Source: an uncultured Burkholderiales bacterium
GTDB taxonomy: Bacteria; Pseudomonadota; Gammaproteobacteria; Burkholderiales; Burkholderiaceae_C
DNA length: 64,000 bases
Assembly: GCA_903932865.1 (NCBI GenBank)
Contig: CAIZHQ010000016.1
Span: 124,001-188,000 of the forward strand
Direction: 5' to 3'
In this document: piece after piece, positions 21,113 to 33,100 of the stretch
Layout: every line of letters starts with the position of its first letter
Position numbering within the stretch: position 1 is the first letter of the stretch
Program-made: the position numbers and the translations under genes
Notes under the pieces: model-generated
The model's input: the letters and a program-made list of their open reading frames with translations, nothing else
Database searches by the model: none
What the model was told of the DNA's origin: nothing

Positions 21113-21958
21113 TCAATCCGGCATCACCGCGCCTGTACAGCGCTCGATTCCGCCCAGATCGCGACGTGATTGCACCTGCACAAAACCCGCCGTGCGCAGC
21201 AGCGCTTGAACGGCAGCGGCCTGGTCCCAGCCGTGTTCCAGCAGCAGCCAGCCACCGGGGGCCAGGCGGCTAGGGGCTTGGGCAATGATCTGGCGAATGT
21301 CATCGAGGCCATCTGTGCCGCTCGTGAGCGCGCTCAGGGGCTCATGGGTCAGGGCGGCCAGGTGCGGGTCGCCTTCGGCCACATAGGGTGGGTTGGACAC
21401 GATCAGCTCAAATGGACCCGGCACGGCGTCCATCCAGTGGCTCAGCACGCACTGTACGGGCAAGTTCAGCCGTTGGGCGTTGTCGCTGGCCACGGCCAGG
21501 GCTTCGGCGCTGGTGTCCACCGCCGTCACTTGCGCGCCAGGGCGCTGGTGTTGCAGGGCCAGCGCCACGGCCCCGCTGCCGGTGCCCAGGTCCAGCACGC
21601 GAAGGGTGTGTTCTGGTGCGCAGGGCAGCAGTTCCAGCCCCCATTCGACCATGATTTCCGTGTCGGGGCGCGGGTCTAGCACGCGGGCGTCGACCTTCAG
21701 CGTCAGGCCAAAAAATTCCTTGTGCCCGGTGATGTAAGCCACAGGCTCGCCCTGCAGGCGGCGCTGCAGGACCTGGCCCCAGGTGGCCAGTTGCAATGCC
21801 GTTAAGACATCGTTGTCGTGCGCGAGCAACCACGCGCGGTCATGCAGCGGACGCGCCAAGGCATGCAGCAGCAGCATGTGTGCATCCAACCGGGTCAGGT
21901 CCAAGGCTTGGGCCTGGCGCAAGCATTGGGCCACGCTGGAGAGGGCGTGCGGGTTCAT
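21113..21958 (-). CDS. prmC: Release-factor glutamine methyltransferase PrmC (HemK)
   Basis: PrmC N5-methylates the glutamine of the GGQ motif in release factors 1 and 2. The 281-aa protein has the SAM-binding motif VLDLGTGSGAVALAL near residue 115 and the catalytic NPPY in LIVSNPPYVAEGD near residue 185. The ATG at 21958 overlaps the prfA stop as ATGA; a GTG lies immediately before it. Its substrate RF1 is encoded directly upstream, the classical prfA-prmC pair. Confidence 0.96.
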   Translation of the reverse strand: MNPHALSSVAQCLRQAQALDLTRLDAHMLLLHALARPLHDRAWLLAHDNDVLTALQLATWGQVLQRRLQGEPVAYITGHKEFFGLTLKVDARVLDPRPDTEIMVEWGLELLPCAPEHTLRVLDLGTGSGAVALALQHQRPGAQVTAVDTSAEALAVASDNAQRLNLPVQCVLSHWMDAVPGPFELIVSNPPYVAEGDPHLAALTHEPLSALTSGTDGLDDIRQIIAQAPSRLAPGGWLLLEHGWDQAAAVQALLRTAGFVQVQSRRDLGGIERCTGAVMPD

Positions 21959-23046
21959 CACACAGTCGCCCCGATTTCCAGCGCCGCCAATTGCTCTGCG
22001 GCTTCATAAGCCTGCAGCGCATCGATCACGTCTTTCAGATCGCCCTCCATGATGCTCACCAGCTTGTACAAGGTCAGGTTGATGCGGTGATCGGTCAGGC
22101 GCCCTTGCGGGAAGTTGTAGGTGCGGATACGGTCACTGCGGTCGCCGCTGCCGATCAGGCTTTTGCGCTCGGCCGCGTCTTTGGCGGCGCGCTCGGCCCG
22201 GTCTTTTTCCTGGATGCGCGCTGTGAGAACTTTCAGGGCCTGGGCCTTGTTGCTGTGCTGGCTGCGCCCATCCTGGCATTCGGCCACGATGCCAGTGGGC
22301 AAGTGGGTGATGCGCACGGCCGAATCGGTCTTGTTGATGTGCTGTCCGCCCGCGCCGCTGGCGCGGTAGGTGTCGATGCGCAAATCCGATGGGTTGATCT
22401 TGATGGCCTCGGCTTCGTCGGGCTCGGCCAGTACCGCCACCGTGCAAGCGCTGGTGTGGATGCGGCCCTGGGTTTCGGTGGCGGGCACCCGTTGTACCCG
22501 GTGGCCGCCTGATTCGAACTTGAGCGCCCCGTACACGTTGTCGCCCTCGATGCGCAGCACGACTTCCTTGTAGCCGCCCAGTTCGCTCACCGATTCAGAC
22601 ACGCTCTGGCAACGCCAACCTTGGCTTTCGGCAAAGCGCGTGTACATGCGCAACAAGTCGCCTGCAAAGAGGGCCGATTCGTCACCCCCGGTTCCAGCGC
22701 GTATTTCCACAAAAGCCGGGCGTGCGTCGTCTGGGTCTTTGGGCAGCAGCAGGCGCTGCAACTCGGCTTCCAGGCTTTGCAGCTCGGCGCGGGTGCTGGC
22801 CGCTTCTTCCTCGGCCATCTCGCGCATTTCTTCGTCGTTCAGAAAATTTTGGGCTGCGTCCAAGTCAGCGCTGCGCTGCTGAAAGCGGGCAAAGCGCGAG
22901 GCCACGGCGCTGACATCGGCATGCTCCCGCGAGAGCTTCAGGAACTGCGTCATGTCGGCCATGATGTCTTCGCGGGACAGTAAAAAGTCCAGTTCGGTCA
23001 AGCGCAGGGCGTAGCGTTCGAGTTGCTGGATGAGAAAGGGTTTCAT
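21958..23046 (-). CDS. prfA: Peptide chain release factor 1
   Basis: RF1 terminates translation at UAA and UAG. The 362-aa protein has the GGQ motif ([15 protein letters not shown] near residue 235) that is methylated by PrmC, and the RF1 specificity region about 50 residues before it. The frame opens further upstream, but [15 protein letters not shown] at the ATG 23046 is the expected start. Coupled to prmC through an ATGA overlap. Confidence 0.98.
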   Translation of the reverse strand: MKPFLIQQLERYALRLTELDFLLSREDIMADMTQFLKLSREHADVSAVASRFARFQQRSADLDAAQNFLNDEEMREMAEEEAASTRAELQSLEAELQRLLLPKDPDDARPAFVEIRAGTGGDESALFAGDLLRMYTRFAESQGWRCQSVSESVSELGGYKEVVLRIEGDNVYGALKFESGGHRVQRVPATETQGRIHTSACTVAVLAEPDEAEAIKINPSDLRIDTYRASGAGGQHINKTDSAVRITHLPTGIVAECQDGRSQHSNKAQALKVLTARIQEKDRAERAAKDAAERKSLIGSGDRSDRIRTYNFPQGRLTDHRINLTLYKLVSIMEGDLKDVIDALQAYEAAEQLAALEIGATV

Positions 23047-23140
23047 GCGGCCAGAATTTTGTATGTTGGCGCTTGAGGTCCAACGGGCACGGAGCAGGGA
23101 TGGTGTCGGGGTTGATGAGCCGACCTGCCCAGACAAGCCG

Positions 23141-24412
23141 CTAACGCTCTTTGCGCAAGAAGACGCGCTGCACAGTTTGTATGGTGTGCTCGCGGTGCTC
23201 GGAGTCGATCCCGCGCAATTCAGCCAGGGCGCCGTGCAGCATTTTTTGGGTCAGCCCTTTGGACAGGGCCTCCATCACGGCGAGCGGGTCATCACCCCGG
23301 GCCAGCAACTTTCGGGCACGGGCCATTTCAGCTTCCCGCCAGGCGTCTGCCTGGTTTTGCAGCTGTTGGATCAGGGGCACGGTGCCGCGCTGGCCCATCC
23401 AATGCATGAAACTTTGCACACCCGCGTCGATGATCACTTCAGCTTCGGCCACAGCCGCTTGCCGGTGCGCCTGACCAGCCTGCACCACGCTGGCCAGGTC
23501 GTCCACGGTGTACAGGTAAACGTCTTGCAGGGCCTTGACTTCGGGTTCGATGTCACGCGGTACCGCCAGATCGACCATGAACATGGGGCGGTATTTGCGC
23601 TTTTTAAGGGCTCGTTCGACCGCGCCCAAACCGATCAGGGGCAGGGTGCTGGCGGTGCAACTGATCACCACGTCGAATTCGTGCAGGCGTCCGGGCAGGT
23701 CGGCCAAGGGCATGACCCCGGCTCCGAAACGGTGGGCCAGCAACTCGGCGCGGTCCAGGCTGCGGTTGGTGATCACCATGCTTTTGGGATGCTTGGCTGA
23801 AAAGTGGGTGGCCACCAACTCATTCATTTCACCGGCACCGACAAACAGGATCCGGATGTCTTGGATGTCTTCAAACAACTGGCTGGCCAAGCGTACCGAG
23901 GCAGCGGCCATGCTGATGGAGTGGGCACCGATTTCGGTGGAGCTGCGCACCTCTTTGGCCACCGCAAAGCTGCGTTGAAACAACTGGTTGAGGGTACTGC
24001 CCAGGGCGCCGGCTTGCTCGGCTGCACGCACGGCGTCCTTGAGTTGGCCCAGGATCTGGGCTTCGCCCAACACCATAGAGTCCAGGCCGCTGGCCACGCG
24101 AAAGGCGTGGCGGGCCGCCTCATTGCCTTCGAGCAAATAAGTGTGGGCGTGCAATTCGGTCGCGCTCACGCCACCAGCCTCGGCCAGCCACCGCAGGGTG
24201 TCGCCGGTGGCGGCCTGGTCGGCGGCACAATAAATTTCGGTGCGGTTGCAGGTCGAAAGAATAGCCGCTTCGGGCGCTTGTGCCGTGTGGCTGGCCAGGT
24301 TCTGGCGCAGACCGTGCAGCGTGGGCACCAGTTTGTCTACGGCGAACGCGAACCGCCCGCGCAGATCCAGCGGTGCAGTGGTGTGGTTCAAACCCAATGT
24401 CCATACAGCCAT
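23141..24412 (-). CDS. hemA: Glutamyl-tRNA reductase HemA
   Basis: HemA reduces glutamyl-tRNA to glutamate-1-semialdehyde, the first committed step of the C5 route to haem. The 423-aa protein has the start [18 protein letters not shown], the catalytic cysteine in [10 protein letters not shown] near residue 50, the [17 protein letters not shown] block near residue 115 and an NADPH-binding [10 protein letters not shown] motif near residue 190. The C-terminal dimerisation domain is complete. It heads the hemA-prfA-prmC-grxD group. Confidence 0.97.
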   Translation of the reverse strand: MAVWTLGLNHTTAPLDLRGRFAFAVDKLVPTLHGLRQNLASHTAQAPEAAILSTCNRTEIYCAADQAATGDTLRWLAEAGGVSATELHAHTYLLEGNEAARHAFRVASGLDSMVLGEAQILGQLKDAVRAAEQAGALGSTLNQLFQRSFAVAKEVRSSTEIGAHSISMAAASVRLASQLFEDIQDIRILFVGAGEMNELVATHFSAKHPKSMVITNRSLDRAELLAHRFGAGVMPLADLPGRLHEFDVVISCTASTLPLIGLGAVERALKKRKYRPMFMVDLAVPRDIEPEVKALQDVYLYTVDDLASVVQAGQAHRQAAVAEAEVIIDAGVQSFMHWMGQRGTVPLIQQLQNQADAWREAEMARARKLLARGDDPLAVMEALSKGLTQKMLHGALAELRGIDSEHREHTIQTVQRVFLRKER

Positions 24413-24548
24413 GAAACCGATTATAGGCATGGGCTGTCAACTTTTCTTGACACAACAAAAGTGAGGCAAGTGAACGTGGTTTTGCATGCACAATTTCAGC
24501 TCATGGCACACCTTGAGGGCGTGCTCGGAACAACCGGAGCGAGACTTC

Positions 24549-24824
24549 ATGACGTTTTGGCAATTGGGATTGCACCTGTTCAATTTTCTCCTGCCCGCTT
24601 TGGCCTTGGCGATCTTCATGCCTTTGGCTGGGCGCTGGGTGATGGGACCGGGTCGGGCCAGCCTCGGTCGCCGCATGGGGGTGCATGCCCTGAGCGGGCT
24701 GGCCGTGCTGGTCGCTGGGCTGTGGCTCCACGGCCAGGATGGCAAGATAAGCACCTACATCGCCCTGCTGCTGGTGGCTGCCACGGCCGAGTGGCTGATG
24801 CAGCGGGGTTGGGCCAGTAGGTAA
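24549..24824 (+). CDS. Small integral membrane protein, unknown
   Basis: I do not recognise this 91-aa protein. It begins MTFWQLGLHLFNFLLPALAL and has three hydrophobic segments (about residues 7-25, 38-58 and 64-82) separated by a basic loop (GPGRASLGRRMG), so it should span the inner membrane about three times with little outside it. GGAG lies 11 bases before the ATG. It faces away from hemA and converges on ugpQ. Nothing in its context gives a function. Confidence 0.6.
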   Translation: MTFWQLGLHLFNFLLPALALAIFMPLAGRWVMGPGRASLGRRMGVHALSGLAVLVAGLWLHGQDGKISTYIALLLVAATAEWLMQRGWASR

Positions 24825-24880
24825 CGGAGTCGGTACAGGACGCTTTAGCTCAGGGGCAGGTTGATCCCGTTATCAAATCG

Positions 24881-25635
24881 TCAAATCGGACTGAACTCAT
24901 CCACCCGGTCGGTGATGATCCCGTCGGTGCCCAGCGCCATCAGATGCTGAGCGGCCCAATCGTCGTTGACGGTGTAGCTCAGACAGCGCATGCCAGCTCC
25001 ATGAACTTGGGCCACGGTGGCCTGGTCCCAGATGGCGTAGTTGGCGACCACGGCCAGGCATTCGAGTTCTTGGGCTTTTTCAAACCATCCGTTCCACAGC
25101 GAGTCGACCAGCAGGCCGCGGGGCAGTTCGGGTGCCGCTGTTTTGGCAGCCGCTAATGCATCAGGTTTGAATGAGGTCAACAAGGGCGGCACGGCTGCGC
25201 CGGCCCACATACGGGCGGCCAAGCGTGCCACGGCCTCACCCGTGGCGGACTCGGTGCCCGGGGTGGGTTTGATCTCGATGTTCAGCAAGTGGCCGTTGGC
25301 TTGGCAAAACCGAGCCAGAGCCTCGAGTGTGGGCAGGGGCTCTCCTGCAAAAGCGCGTGAATGCCAACCGCCCGCGTCCAGCTGCGACAGGGCAGGCCAA
25401 GGCAGCTCACCGCCAATGCCCTGACCGTTGGTGGTCCGTTCCAGGGTGGCGTCGTGCATCAGGAACACCACGCCATCGGCGCTGAGCTTGGCGTCGCATT
25501 CAAACATCCGGTAGCCGTGCGCCGCGCCCAGGCGGAAGGCGGCCAGGGTGTTTTCTGGGGCGAGCTTGCCCGCACCCCGGTGAGCGATCCAGCGCGGGTA
25601 GGGCCAAGCGGGGAGACTGAGTTCGGCGGTGGGTT

Positions 25636-25639
<4 letters not shown>
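24881..25639 (-). CDS. ugpQ: Glycerophosphodiester phosphodiesterase UgpQ
   Basis: UgpQ hydrolyses glycerophosphodiesters to glycerol-3-phosphate and an alcohol in the cytoplasm. The 252-aa protein shows the GDPD core: [18 protein letters not shown] (catalytic His-Arg) near residue 19, a metal-binding [11 protein letters not shown] block, [11 protein letters not shown] near residue 62 and [11 protein letters not shown] near residue 120. There is no signal peptide. The start overlaps the ugpC stop by four bases, so it is the last gene of the ugp operon, as in E. coli. Confidence 0.96.
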
Positions 25640-26649
<1,010 letters not shown>

Positions 26650-26709
26650 ATGTTTTTTTGATCAGACGAGGACAGAGCAACGCTTCGCATTGGTCTGTCC
26701 CCGGGTAAA

Positions 26710-27564
26710 TTATTTCTCCGTATCAACCAGTCCTTTGACGAACCATTTTTGCATCAAGATAACAACCAGCGCCGGCGGCAGCATGGCCAAAATGGCGGTG
26801 GCCATGACCACGTTCCATTCGGTGTAGGCCTCGCCCGCGATCAGGCGCTTGATGCCCATCACCACCGGGTACATGTCTTCGTTGGTGGTCACCAGAAGCG
26901 GCCAGAGGTATTGGTTCCAGCCATAAATGAACTGGATCACGAACAGGGCGGCGATCGAGGTGCGCGTCAGCGGCAGCAAGATGTCGATGAAAAATCGCAT
27001 CGGCCCCGCGCCGTCCATGCGCGCGGCTTCGACCAGTTCATCCGGCACCGTCAAAAAGAATTGCCGGAACAAAAACGTGGCCGTGGCCGAGGCGATCAAC
27101 GGCACCGTCAGGCCCGCGTAGCTGTTGAGCATGCCCAGATTGGACACCACTTCGTAGGTCGGGCCAATGCGCACTTCAACCGGCAGCATGAGGGTGACAA
27201 AAATCATCCAAAACACCAGATTGCGCAAGGGGAAGCGGAAGTACACGATGGCAAAAGCCGAGAGCAAAGAGATGGCGATCTTGCCAATGGCAATGACCAG
27301 CGCGCTGACCAGGCTGACCCACATCATGGGCGCTGCTGCCGGGATGCGACTGCCAGCACTGGTTTCACCGCCAAACAAGGCAGTTTTGTAGGTCTCCAGC
27401 GCGTGGCTGCCGGGCCACATGGACATGGGCACAGATTGGGCGATCTCGGTGGCGCTTTGGGTCGAGGCGACAAAAGTCAGGTACAGCGGGAAGGCCACGA
27501 TCACCACCCCCAGGATCAGCACCAGGTGGGACAGGACCGTGAGGCCGGGGCGTTTTTCAATCAT
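26710..27564 (-). CDS. ugpE: Glycerol-3-phosphate ABC importer, permease UgpE
   Basis: One of the two inner-membrane permeases of the importer. The 284-aa protein has six predicted transmembrane segments and the EAA loop that docks on the ATPase ([18 protein letters not shown] near residue 190). Its start is nine bases from the ugpA stop. A 60-base gap separates it from ugpC. Confidence 0.95.
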   Translation of the reverse strand: MIEKRPGLTVLSHLVLILGVVIVAFPLYLTFVASTQSATEIAQSVPMSMWPGSHALETYKTALFGGETSAGSRIPAAAPMMWVSLVSALVIAIGKIAISLLSAFAIVYFRFPLRNLVFWMIFVTLMLPVEVRIGPTYEVVSNLGMLNSYAGLTVPLIASATATFLFRQFFLTVPDELVEAARMDGAGPMRFFIDILLPLTRTSIAALFVIQFIYGWNQYLWPLLVTTNEDMYPVVMGIKRLIAGEAYTEWNVVMATAILAMLPPALVVILMQKWFVKGLVDTEK

Positions 27565-27573
27565 GGGTCGGGC

Positions 27574-28455
27574 TCAGTACTGGACTTTTTTCTCGACAAA
27601 ACGGAACTGCACCACCGTCAAGGCCACCACGATCAGCATCAGGATGACCGACTGCGCAGCCGAGCCCCCCATGTCCAGCGCCTTGAAGCCGTCGTAGTAG
27701 ACCTTGTAAACCAGGATGGCGGTGTCCTTGCCCGGCCCACCTTGGGTGGTGGCGTCGATGATGCCGAAGGTGTCAAAAAAGGCATACACCACGTTGATGA
27801 CCAACAGGAAAAACGTGGTGGGCGACAGCAGGGGAAACACGATGGTCCAAAACCGGTGCCAAGGGCTGGCCCCGTCGATGGCCGCTGCCTCCAGCAGGGA
27901 TTTGGGGATGGACTGCAGCCCAGCCAAAAAGAACAAGAAGTTGTAGGAGATTTGCTTCCACACGGCGGCCACCACGATCAGCGTCATGGCGTGGCCGGAG
28001 TCCAACAGGTGGTTCCACTCAATGCCCACCGAGCGCAGGTAAAAAGCAATCACGCCCATGGGCGAGGCGAACATGAACAGCCACAGCACCCCGGCCACCA
28101 CCGGGGCCACGGCGTAAGGCCAGATCAGCAGGGTTTTGTAGATGGCCGCGCCTTTGAGTACACGGTCGGCCATGACGGCCAATAAGAGTGAAATGACCAA
28201 GCCGGAAACGGCCACCAGCAAGGAAAACACCGCCGTGGTCTTGAAGGATTCGAGGTAGGTGCTGTCGGCAAACAGGCGCTCAAAATTTTCCATGCCGACA
28301 AATTCGGTGCTGGTGCCAAAAGCGTCTTGCGACAGCACGCTTTGGTACAGGGCCTGTCCAGCGGGCCAAAAAAAGAACACCAGCACGATGGCCATTTGCG
28401 GTGCTACCAGCAGCCAAGGCAACCAGCGGGACTGAAATCGAACGCGTTTTTCCAT
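27574..28455 (-). CDS. ugpA: Glycerol-3-phosphate ABC importer, permease UgpA
   Basis: The partner permease of UgpE. The ATG at 28455 gives 293 aa (E. coli UgpA has 295) and starts [20 protein letters not shown]; an upstream in-frame start would add eight residues. The EAA loop is [17 protein letters not shown] near residue 200. A hairpin with the features of an attenuating terminator lies in the 98-base gap between ugpB and this gene. Confidence 0.95.
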   Translation of the reverse strand: MEKRVRFQSRWLPWLLVAPQMAIVLVFFFWPAGQALYQSVLSQDAFGTSTEFVGMENFERLFADSTYLESFKTTAVFSLLVAVSGLVISLLLAVMADRVLKGAAIYKTLLIWPYAVAPVVAGVLWLFMFASPMGVIAFYLRSVGIEWNHLLDSGHAMTLIVVAAVWKQISYNFLFFLAGLQSIPKSLLEAAAIDGASPWHRFWTIVFPLLSPTTFFLLVINVVYAFFDTFGIIDATTQGGPGKDTAILVYKVYYDGFKALDMGGSAAQSVILMLIVVALTVVQFRFVEKKVQY

Positions 28456-28485
28456 GGGGGCAGAGTTTAGGCGAGCCACAAAAGA

Positions 28486-28515
28486 ACAAAAAGCAGGGGC
28501 GCTTGGCCCCTGCTT
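28486..28515 (-). terminator. Intra-operon terminator or attenuator hairpin between ugpB and ugpA
   Basis: Read on the minus strand, a 10-bp perfect stem (AAGCAGGGGC / GCCCCTGCTT) with a 5-base loop is followed by TTTTTG. A second GC-rich palindromic hairpin lies just before it at about 28525-28546. Such elements commonly let the binding-protein mRNA accumulate above that of the permeases. Confidence 0.65.
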
Positions 28516-28553
28516 TCAAGACAAGGCCCGGGCAGATGGCCCGGGTCGCCGAC

Positions 28554-29858
28554 TCACTTGTTGGCTTTTTGAAAGCGCTCAAGTTGCTCGTTGCCACGTT
28601 TGACCGCGGCGTCCAGCGCTTCTTTGGGTTCCTTTTTACCCGCCCAGACCTGTTCGAGCTCTTCGTCGTTGATGGTGCGGATTTGCACAAAATTGCCCAA
28701 ACGAATGCCGCGTGACTTTTCAGTGGTCTTGCGGATCATTTGATCCACGGAGACGTCTGTGCCGGGGTTTTGCTTGTAAAAGCCCGATTTCTCGGTCATT
28801 TCATACGACGCCTTGGTCAGCGGCAGGTAGCCGGTGCGCTGGTGGCTCTTGGCCGCTTCCTCGGCTTTGGACAGGTGGGCGAAGAACTGGGCCACGCCCT
28901 TGTATTCGTTGTCCTTCTTGCCCGACATGACCCACAGGCTGGCACCGCCAATGACGGTGTTCTGGGGTGCACCCGCCACATCGGGGTAGTAAGGCAGGGT
29001 GGAGATGCCGGAGGCGAATTTGGCGTTGCGCTTGATGTTGCCGTAAAGCGCAGACGAGCCGGTGGTCATGGCGCACTCCCCTGACACGAACACCGCATCG
29101 GCCGCGTTGCCCCGGCCCTTGTAGACGAACAAGCCGGTTTTGGCCATGTTGGCCAGGTTCTCGATGTGGCGCACATGCAAGGGGCTGTTGAAGTTCAGGC
29201 GGGCGTCGATGCCGCGCATGCCGTTGCCCTTGGTGGCGAATTCGGTGTTGTGCCAGGCCGAGAAGCTTTCGAGTTGCGTCCAGCTCACCCAGCTGGTGGT
29301 GAAGGGGCACTTGTGGCCCGAGGCCTTGAGCTTGCCAGCGGCCAGCGCCACTTCGGGCCAGGTTTTCGGTGGCTTTTCGGGGTCCAGGCCTGCAGCCTTG
29401 AAGGCGTCCTTGTTGTAATGGAATACGGTGGTCGAGCTGTTGAACGGGAAGCTCAACATCTGCCCATTGGGGGCGGTGTAATAGCCAGCCACCGCAGGCA
29501 CGTAGGCATTGGCGTCAAAGGTGACCCCGGCTTTTTTCATGACCTCGCCCACGGGCACGATGGCGCCCTTGCTGGCCATCATGGTGGCGGTGCCCACTTC
29601 GAACACCTGCAGGATGTGCGGCGCATTGCCTGCACGGAAGGCGGCGATGGCGGCCGTCATGGACTCGTCATAGCTGCCCTTGAACGTGGGCACGATTTTG
29701 TAATCTTTTTGGCTGTTGTTGAAGTCTTTGGCCAGGTCGTTGACCCATTCGCCCAAGGCGCCGCCCATGGAATGCCACCACTGGACTTCGGTTTGGGCTT
29801 GGGCCGACAAGCTGGCCAGACCCAGAGTCAGGGCGGACAGTGTGAGTTTGAGTTTCAT
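28554..29858 (-). CDS. ugpB: Glycerol-3-phosphate-binding periplasmic protein UgpB
   Basis: UgpB is the periplasmic receptor of the importer. The 434-aa precursor (E. coli 438) begins MKLKLTLSALTLGLASLSAQAQT, a clear signal peptide cleaved after AQA. The mature protein starts TEVQWWHSMGGALGEWVN, the conserved UgpB N-terminus that contributes to ligand binding. The frame is open for a further 99 codons upstream, but the ATG at 29858 with AGGA eight to ten bases before it is clearly right. It is the first gene of the operon, downstream of a candidate PhoB box. Confidence 0.96.
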   Translation of the reverse strand: MKLKLTLSALTLGLASLSAQAQTEVQWWHSMGGALGEWVNDLAKDFNNSQKDYKIVPTFKGSYDESMTAAIAAFRAGNAPHILQVFEVGTATMMASKGAIVPVGEVMKKAGVTFDANAYVPAVAGYYTAPNGQMLSFPFNSSTTVFHYNKDAFKAAGLDPEKPPKTWPEVALAAGKLKASGHKCPFTTSWVSWTQLESFSAWHNTEFATKGNGMRGIDARLNFNSPLHVRHIENLANMAKTGLFVYKGRGNAADAVFVSGECAMTTGSSALYGNIKRNAKFASGISTLPYYPDVAGAPQNTVIGGASLWVMSGKKDNEYKGVAQFFAHLSKAEEAAKSHQRTGYLPLTKASYEMTEKSGFYKQNPGTDVSVDQMIRKTTEKSRGIRLGNFVQIRTINDEELEQVWAGKKEPKEALDAAVKRGNEQLERFQKANK

Positions 29859-29963
29859 GGTGGGTCCTGTAGAAGTGGCAATGAACGTGAAAAACGAGCT
29901 GTCAAATGATCGTAAACTTACACGGACTCTGCCTTTTGAAGATGACGTCCGTATTAAAACAGC

Positions 29964-29981
29964 ATGAAAAAATTGTGACAA
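29964..29981 (-). promoter_or_regulatory. Candidate PhoB (PHO) box upstream of ugpB
   Basis: On the minus strand TTGTCAC-AATT-TTTTCAT reproduces the layout of a PHO box: two 7-mers resembling CTGTCAT (5 of 7 matches each) separated by four A/T bases. It lies 106 bases upstream of the ugpB start. A TTTAAT that could act as -10 follows within ten bases. E. coli ugp is a Pho regulon operon, so the site is plausible, but it is imperfect. Confidence 0.5.
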
Positions 29982-30138
29982 TTCGGGCTTTCCATGAGTC
30001 CGGGCCCCTCTGTGACAGGTGCCCCCACCCCCGGCGCGTGTTTGTATCACTGCGGTAACATTCGTTCTCAGCCACTTTGATACCTTTTCGGGTCTGGCTG
30101 ACAGCGTCTTCAGCGACGCCTTTGACTGCGCCACACCC

Positions 30139-33100
30139 ATGAATGCACCCACCACGCTCCAACATTTGATGCAAGCCGACGCCGATGCGCCGCGCTTGCG
30201 CGAAATTCCTTACAACTACACCAGCTTTTCAGACCGCGAAATTGTGCTGCGCTTGCTGGGCGAGTCGGCTTGGGACCTGCTGAACCAGCTGAGACAAGAG
30301 CGCGGAACGGGCCGTTCGGCCCGCATGCTGTACGAAGTACTGGGCGACATTTGGGTGGTGGAGCGCAACCCGTATTTGCAGGATGACCTGCTGGACAACC
30401 CCGCCCGCCGAAAACTGCTGGTCGAAGCCTTGCACCATCGCTTGGGTGAGGTGCAAAAACGCCGCACCCCGACTGTAGACGCCGCACGTGACGCCCTGGT
30501 GGGGCAATTGCTGGCGATGGCTAACCAGGCTGTGACGCAGTTCAGCGAGCGTTTCACCCGCATGGCCAAGCTGCGCAGCCAGGTGCAAAAAACCTTGGGG
30601 CGCCTCACGGCCAAGGACAACATCAAGTTTGATGGCCTGTCTCGCGTGAGCCACGTGACCGACGCGACCGACTGGCGCGTGGAATACCCCTTTGTGGTGC
30701 TGACGCCCGACTCCGAGGTCGAGATGGCCGGTTTGGTCAAAGGGTGTATCGACTTGGGCTTGACCATCGTTCCGCGTGGCGGTGGAACGGGCTATACGGG
30801 CGGTGCGATCCCGCTGACTTGGAAGAGTGCGGTCATCAACACCGAAAAGCTCGAAGCCATGACCGAGGTCGAGATGGTCGATCTGCCGGGCATCGCTCAC
30901 AAAATTCCCACCATCTACACCGAAGCCGGTGTGGTGACCCAGCGCGTGGCCGATGCGGCCGAGCGTGGCGGTTTCGTCTTTGCAGTGGACCCGACTTCGG
31001 CCGAAGCCAGCTGCGTGGGCGGCAACATCGCCATGAATGCGGGTGGCAAAAAGGCGGTCTTGTGGGGTACTGCTTTGGACAACCTGGCCAGCTGGCGCAT
31101 GGTCACGCCCGATGCCGAATGGCTGGACGTGGTCCGCATGGACCACAACATGGGCAAGATCCACGACGCTGAAGTCGCCACGTTTGAGCTGCGCTACTTC
31201 AAGGCCGACGGCAAAACCCCGATCCGCACAGAAACCTTGGTCATCCCCGGCAATACCTTCCGCAAGGAAGGCCTGGGCAAGGACGTGACCGACAAGTTCC
31301 TCTCGGGCCTGCCTGGCGTTCAAAAAGAAGGCTGCGACGGTTTGATCACCAGCGCCCGCTGGGTCATGCACCGCATGCCCACGCACACCCGCACGGTGTG
31401 CATGGAATTTTTTGGCCACGCCCGCGAGGCCGTGCCCAGCATCGTCGAGATCAAGGACTTCATGTTTGCCGAGCAAAAGCGCACCGGCACCGTGATGGCG
31501 GGCCTGGAGCACTTGGACGACCGCTATTTGCGCGCCGTGGGTTATTCCACCAAATCCAAGCGAGGGGGCTTCCCCAAGATGGTCTTGATCGGCGACATCG
31601 CCGGAGACAACGCAGACGACGTGGCCAAGGCCACGTCCGAAATCGTGCGAATTGCCAATTCGCGCAGCGGCGAAGGCTTCATTGCCATCAGTCCCGAAGC
31701 GCGCAAGAAATTTTGGCTTGACCGCAAGAAGACAGCAGCCATTTCTCGCCACACCAACGCCTTCAAGGTCAACGAAGATGTGGTGATTCCGCTGCCGCGC
31801 ATGGCCGAGTACACCGACGGCATTGAGCGCATCAACATTGAGCTGAGCCTGCGCAACAAGCTCAAGCTGTGCCGAGAAATCGAAGCCTTTTTGGAGCGGG
31901 GCAACTTGCCTTTGGGCAAGCAAGATGATGCCAACGACATCCCGTCGGCCGAGTTGCTGGAAGACCGCGTGGCGCAAGCCTTGGCGGTGGTGCGCGAGGT
32001 GCAGGCGCAGTGGCAAGGCTGGCTCACGCAAGTCGATGCGCTGTTCCCCCAGTTGCAAGAACACACTTTGCGAGCCAGCTGGAAAACGCAAATCCGTCCG
32101 GCGTTCCAGAACATCTTTTCTGGCTCGGCTTTCCTGCCGATCCTGAACGAGGTCACGGCCATCCATCAGCGCGTGCTCAAGGGCCGCGTGTGGGTGGCGC
32201 TGCACATGCACGCAGGCGACGGCAACGTGCACACCAACATCCCGGTCAACAGCGACAACTACGAGATGCTGCAAACCGCGCACGAAGCGGTGGCCCGCAT
32301 CATGGTGCTGGCGCGCAGCCTGGACGGCGTGATCTCGGGTGAGCACGGCATTGGCATCACCAAGCTGGAGTTTTTGACCGATGCCGAGTTGGCCAATTTC
32401 ACGGCTTACAAGGCCAAAGTGGACCCCGAAGGGCGCTTCAACAAAGGCAAACTGCTGCGCGGCGCTGCCCTGACTGGCCTGGGCGATGACGTGCACGCGG
32501 CTGACCTCACACATGCCTACACCCCCAGCTTTGGCCTGATGGGCCACGAGTCGCTGATCATGCAGCAGTCGGACATTGGCGCGATTGCTGCCAGCGTGAA
32601 AGACTGCCTGCGCTGCGGCAAGTGCAAACCGGTGTGCGCAACCCATGTGCCCCGTGCCAATTTGCTCTACAGCCCGCGCAACAAAATTCTGGCCACCTCT
32701 TTGTTGGTCGAAGCTTTCCTTTACGAAGAGCAAACCCGTCGGGGCATTTCGGTCAAGCACTGGCAAGAGTTTGAAGACGTGGCCGACCACTGCACCGTGT
32801 GCCACAAGTGCCTTTCGCCTTGCCCAGTGAACATCGACTTTGGCGAAGTGTCCATGAACATGCGCAACCTGCTGCGCAAGATGGGGCAAAAGAGCTTTCG
32901 CCCCGGCAACGCTGCGGCCATGTTCATGCTCAACGCCACCAACCCCGAAACCATCAAGCTGGCGCGTATGGCCATGGTCGATGTGGGGATGCGTGCGCAG
33001 CGCTTTGTGGCCGGCTTGCTCAAAGGCGTGGCCCGCAAGCAAACCAGCGCACCGCCCGCCTCGGTGGGTACTGCGCCCATCAAAGAGCAGGTGATCCACT

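Noticed and set aside
23141-24412. HemA as 5-aminolevulinate synthase
   Set aside because: The sequence has the catalytic STCNRTE motif and NADPH domain of glutamyl-tRNA reductase, not the PLP fold of ALA synthase.
26749-28185. 478-codon plus-strand open frame opposite ugpE and ugpA
   Set aside because: His/Gln-rich shadow translation with no ribosome-binding site and no homology I recognise.
30229-33099. 956-codon minus-strand open frame opposite the giant dehydrogenase
   Set aside because: Antisense shadow; the opposite strand encodes a protein with clear FAD and Fe-S motifs.
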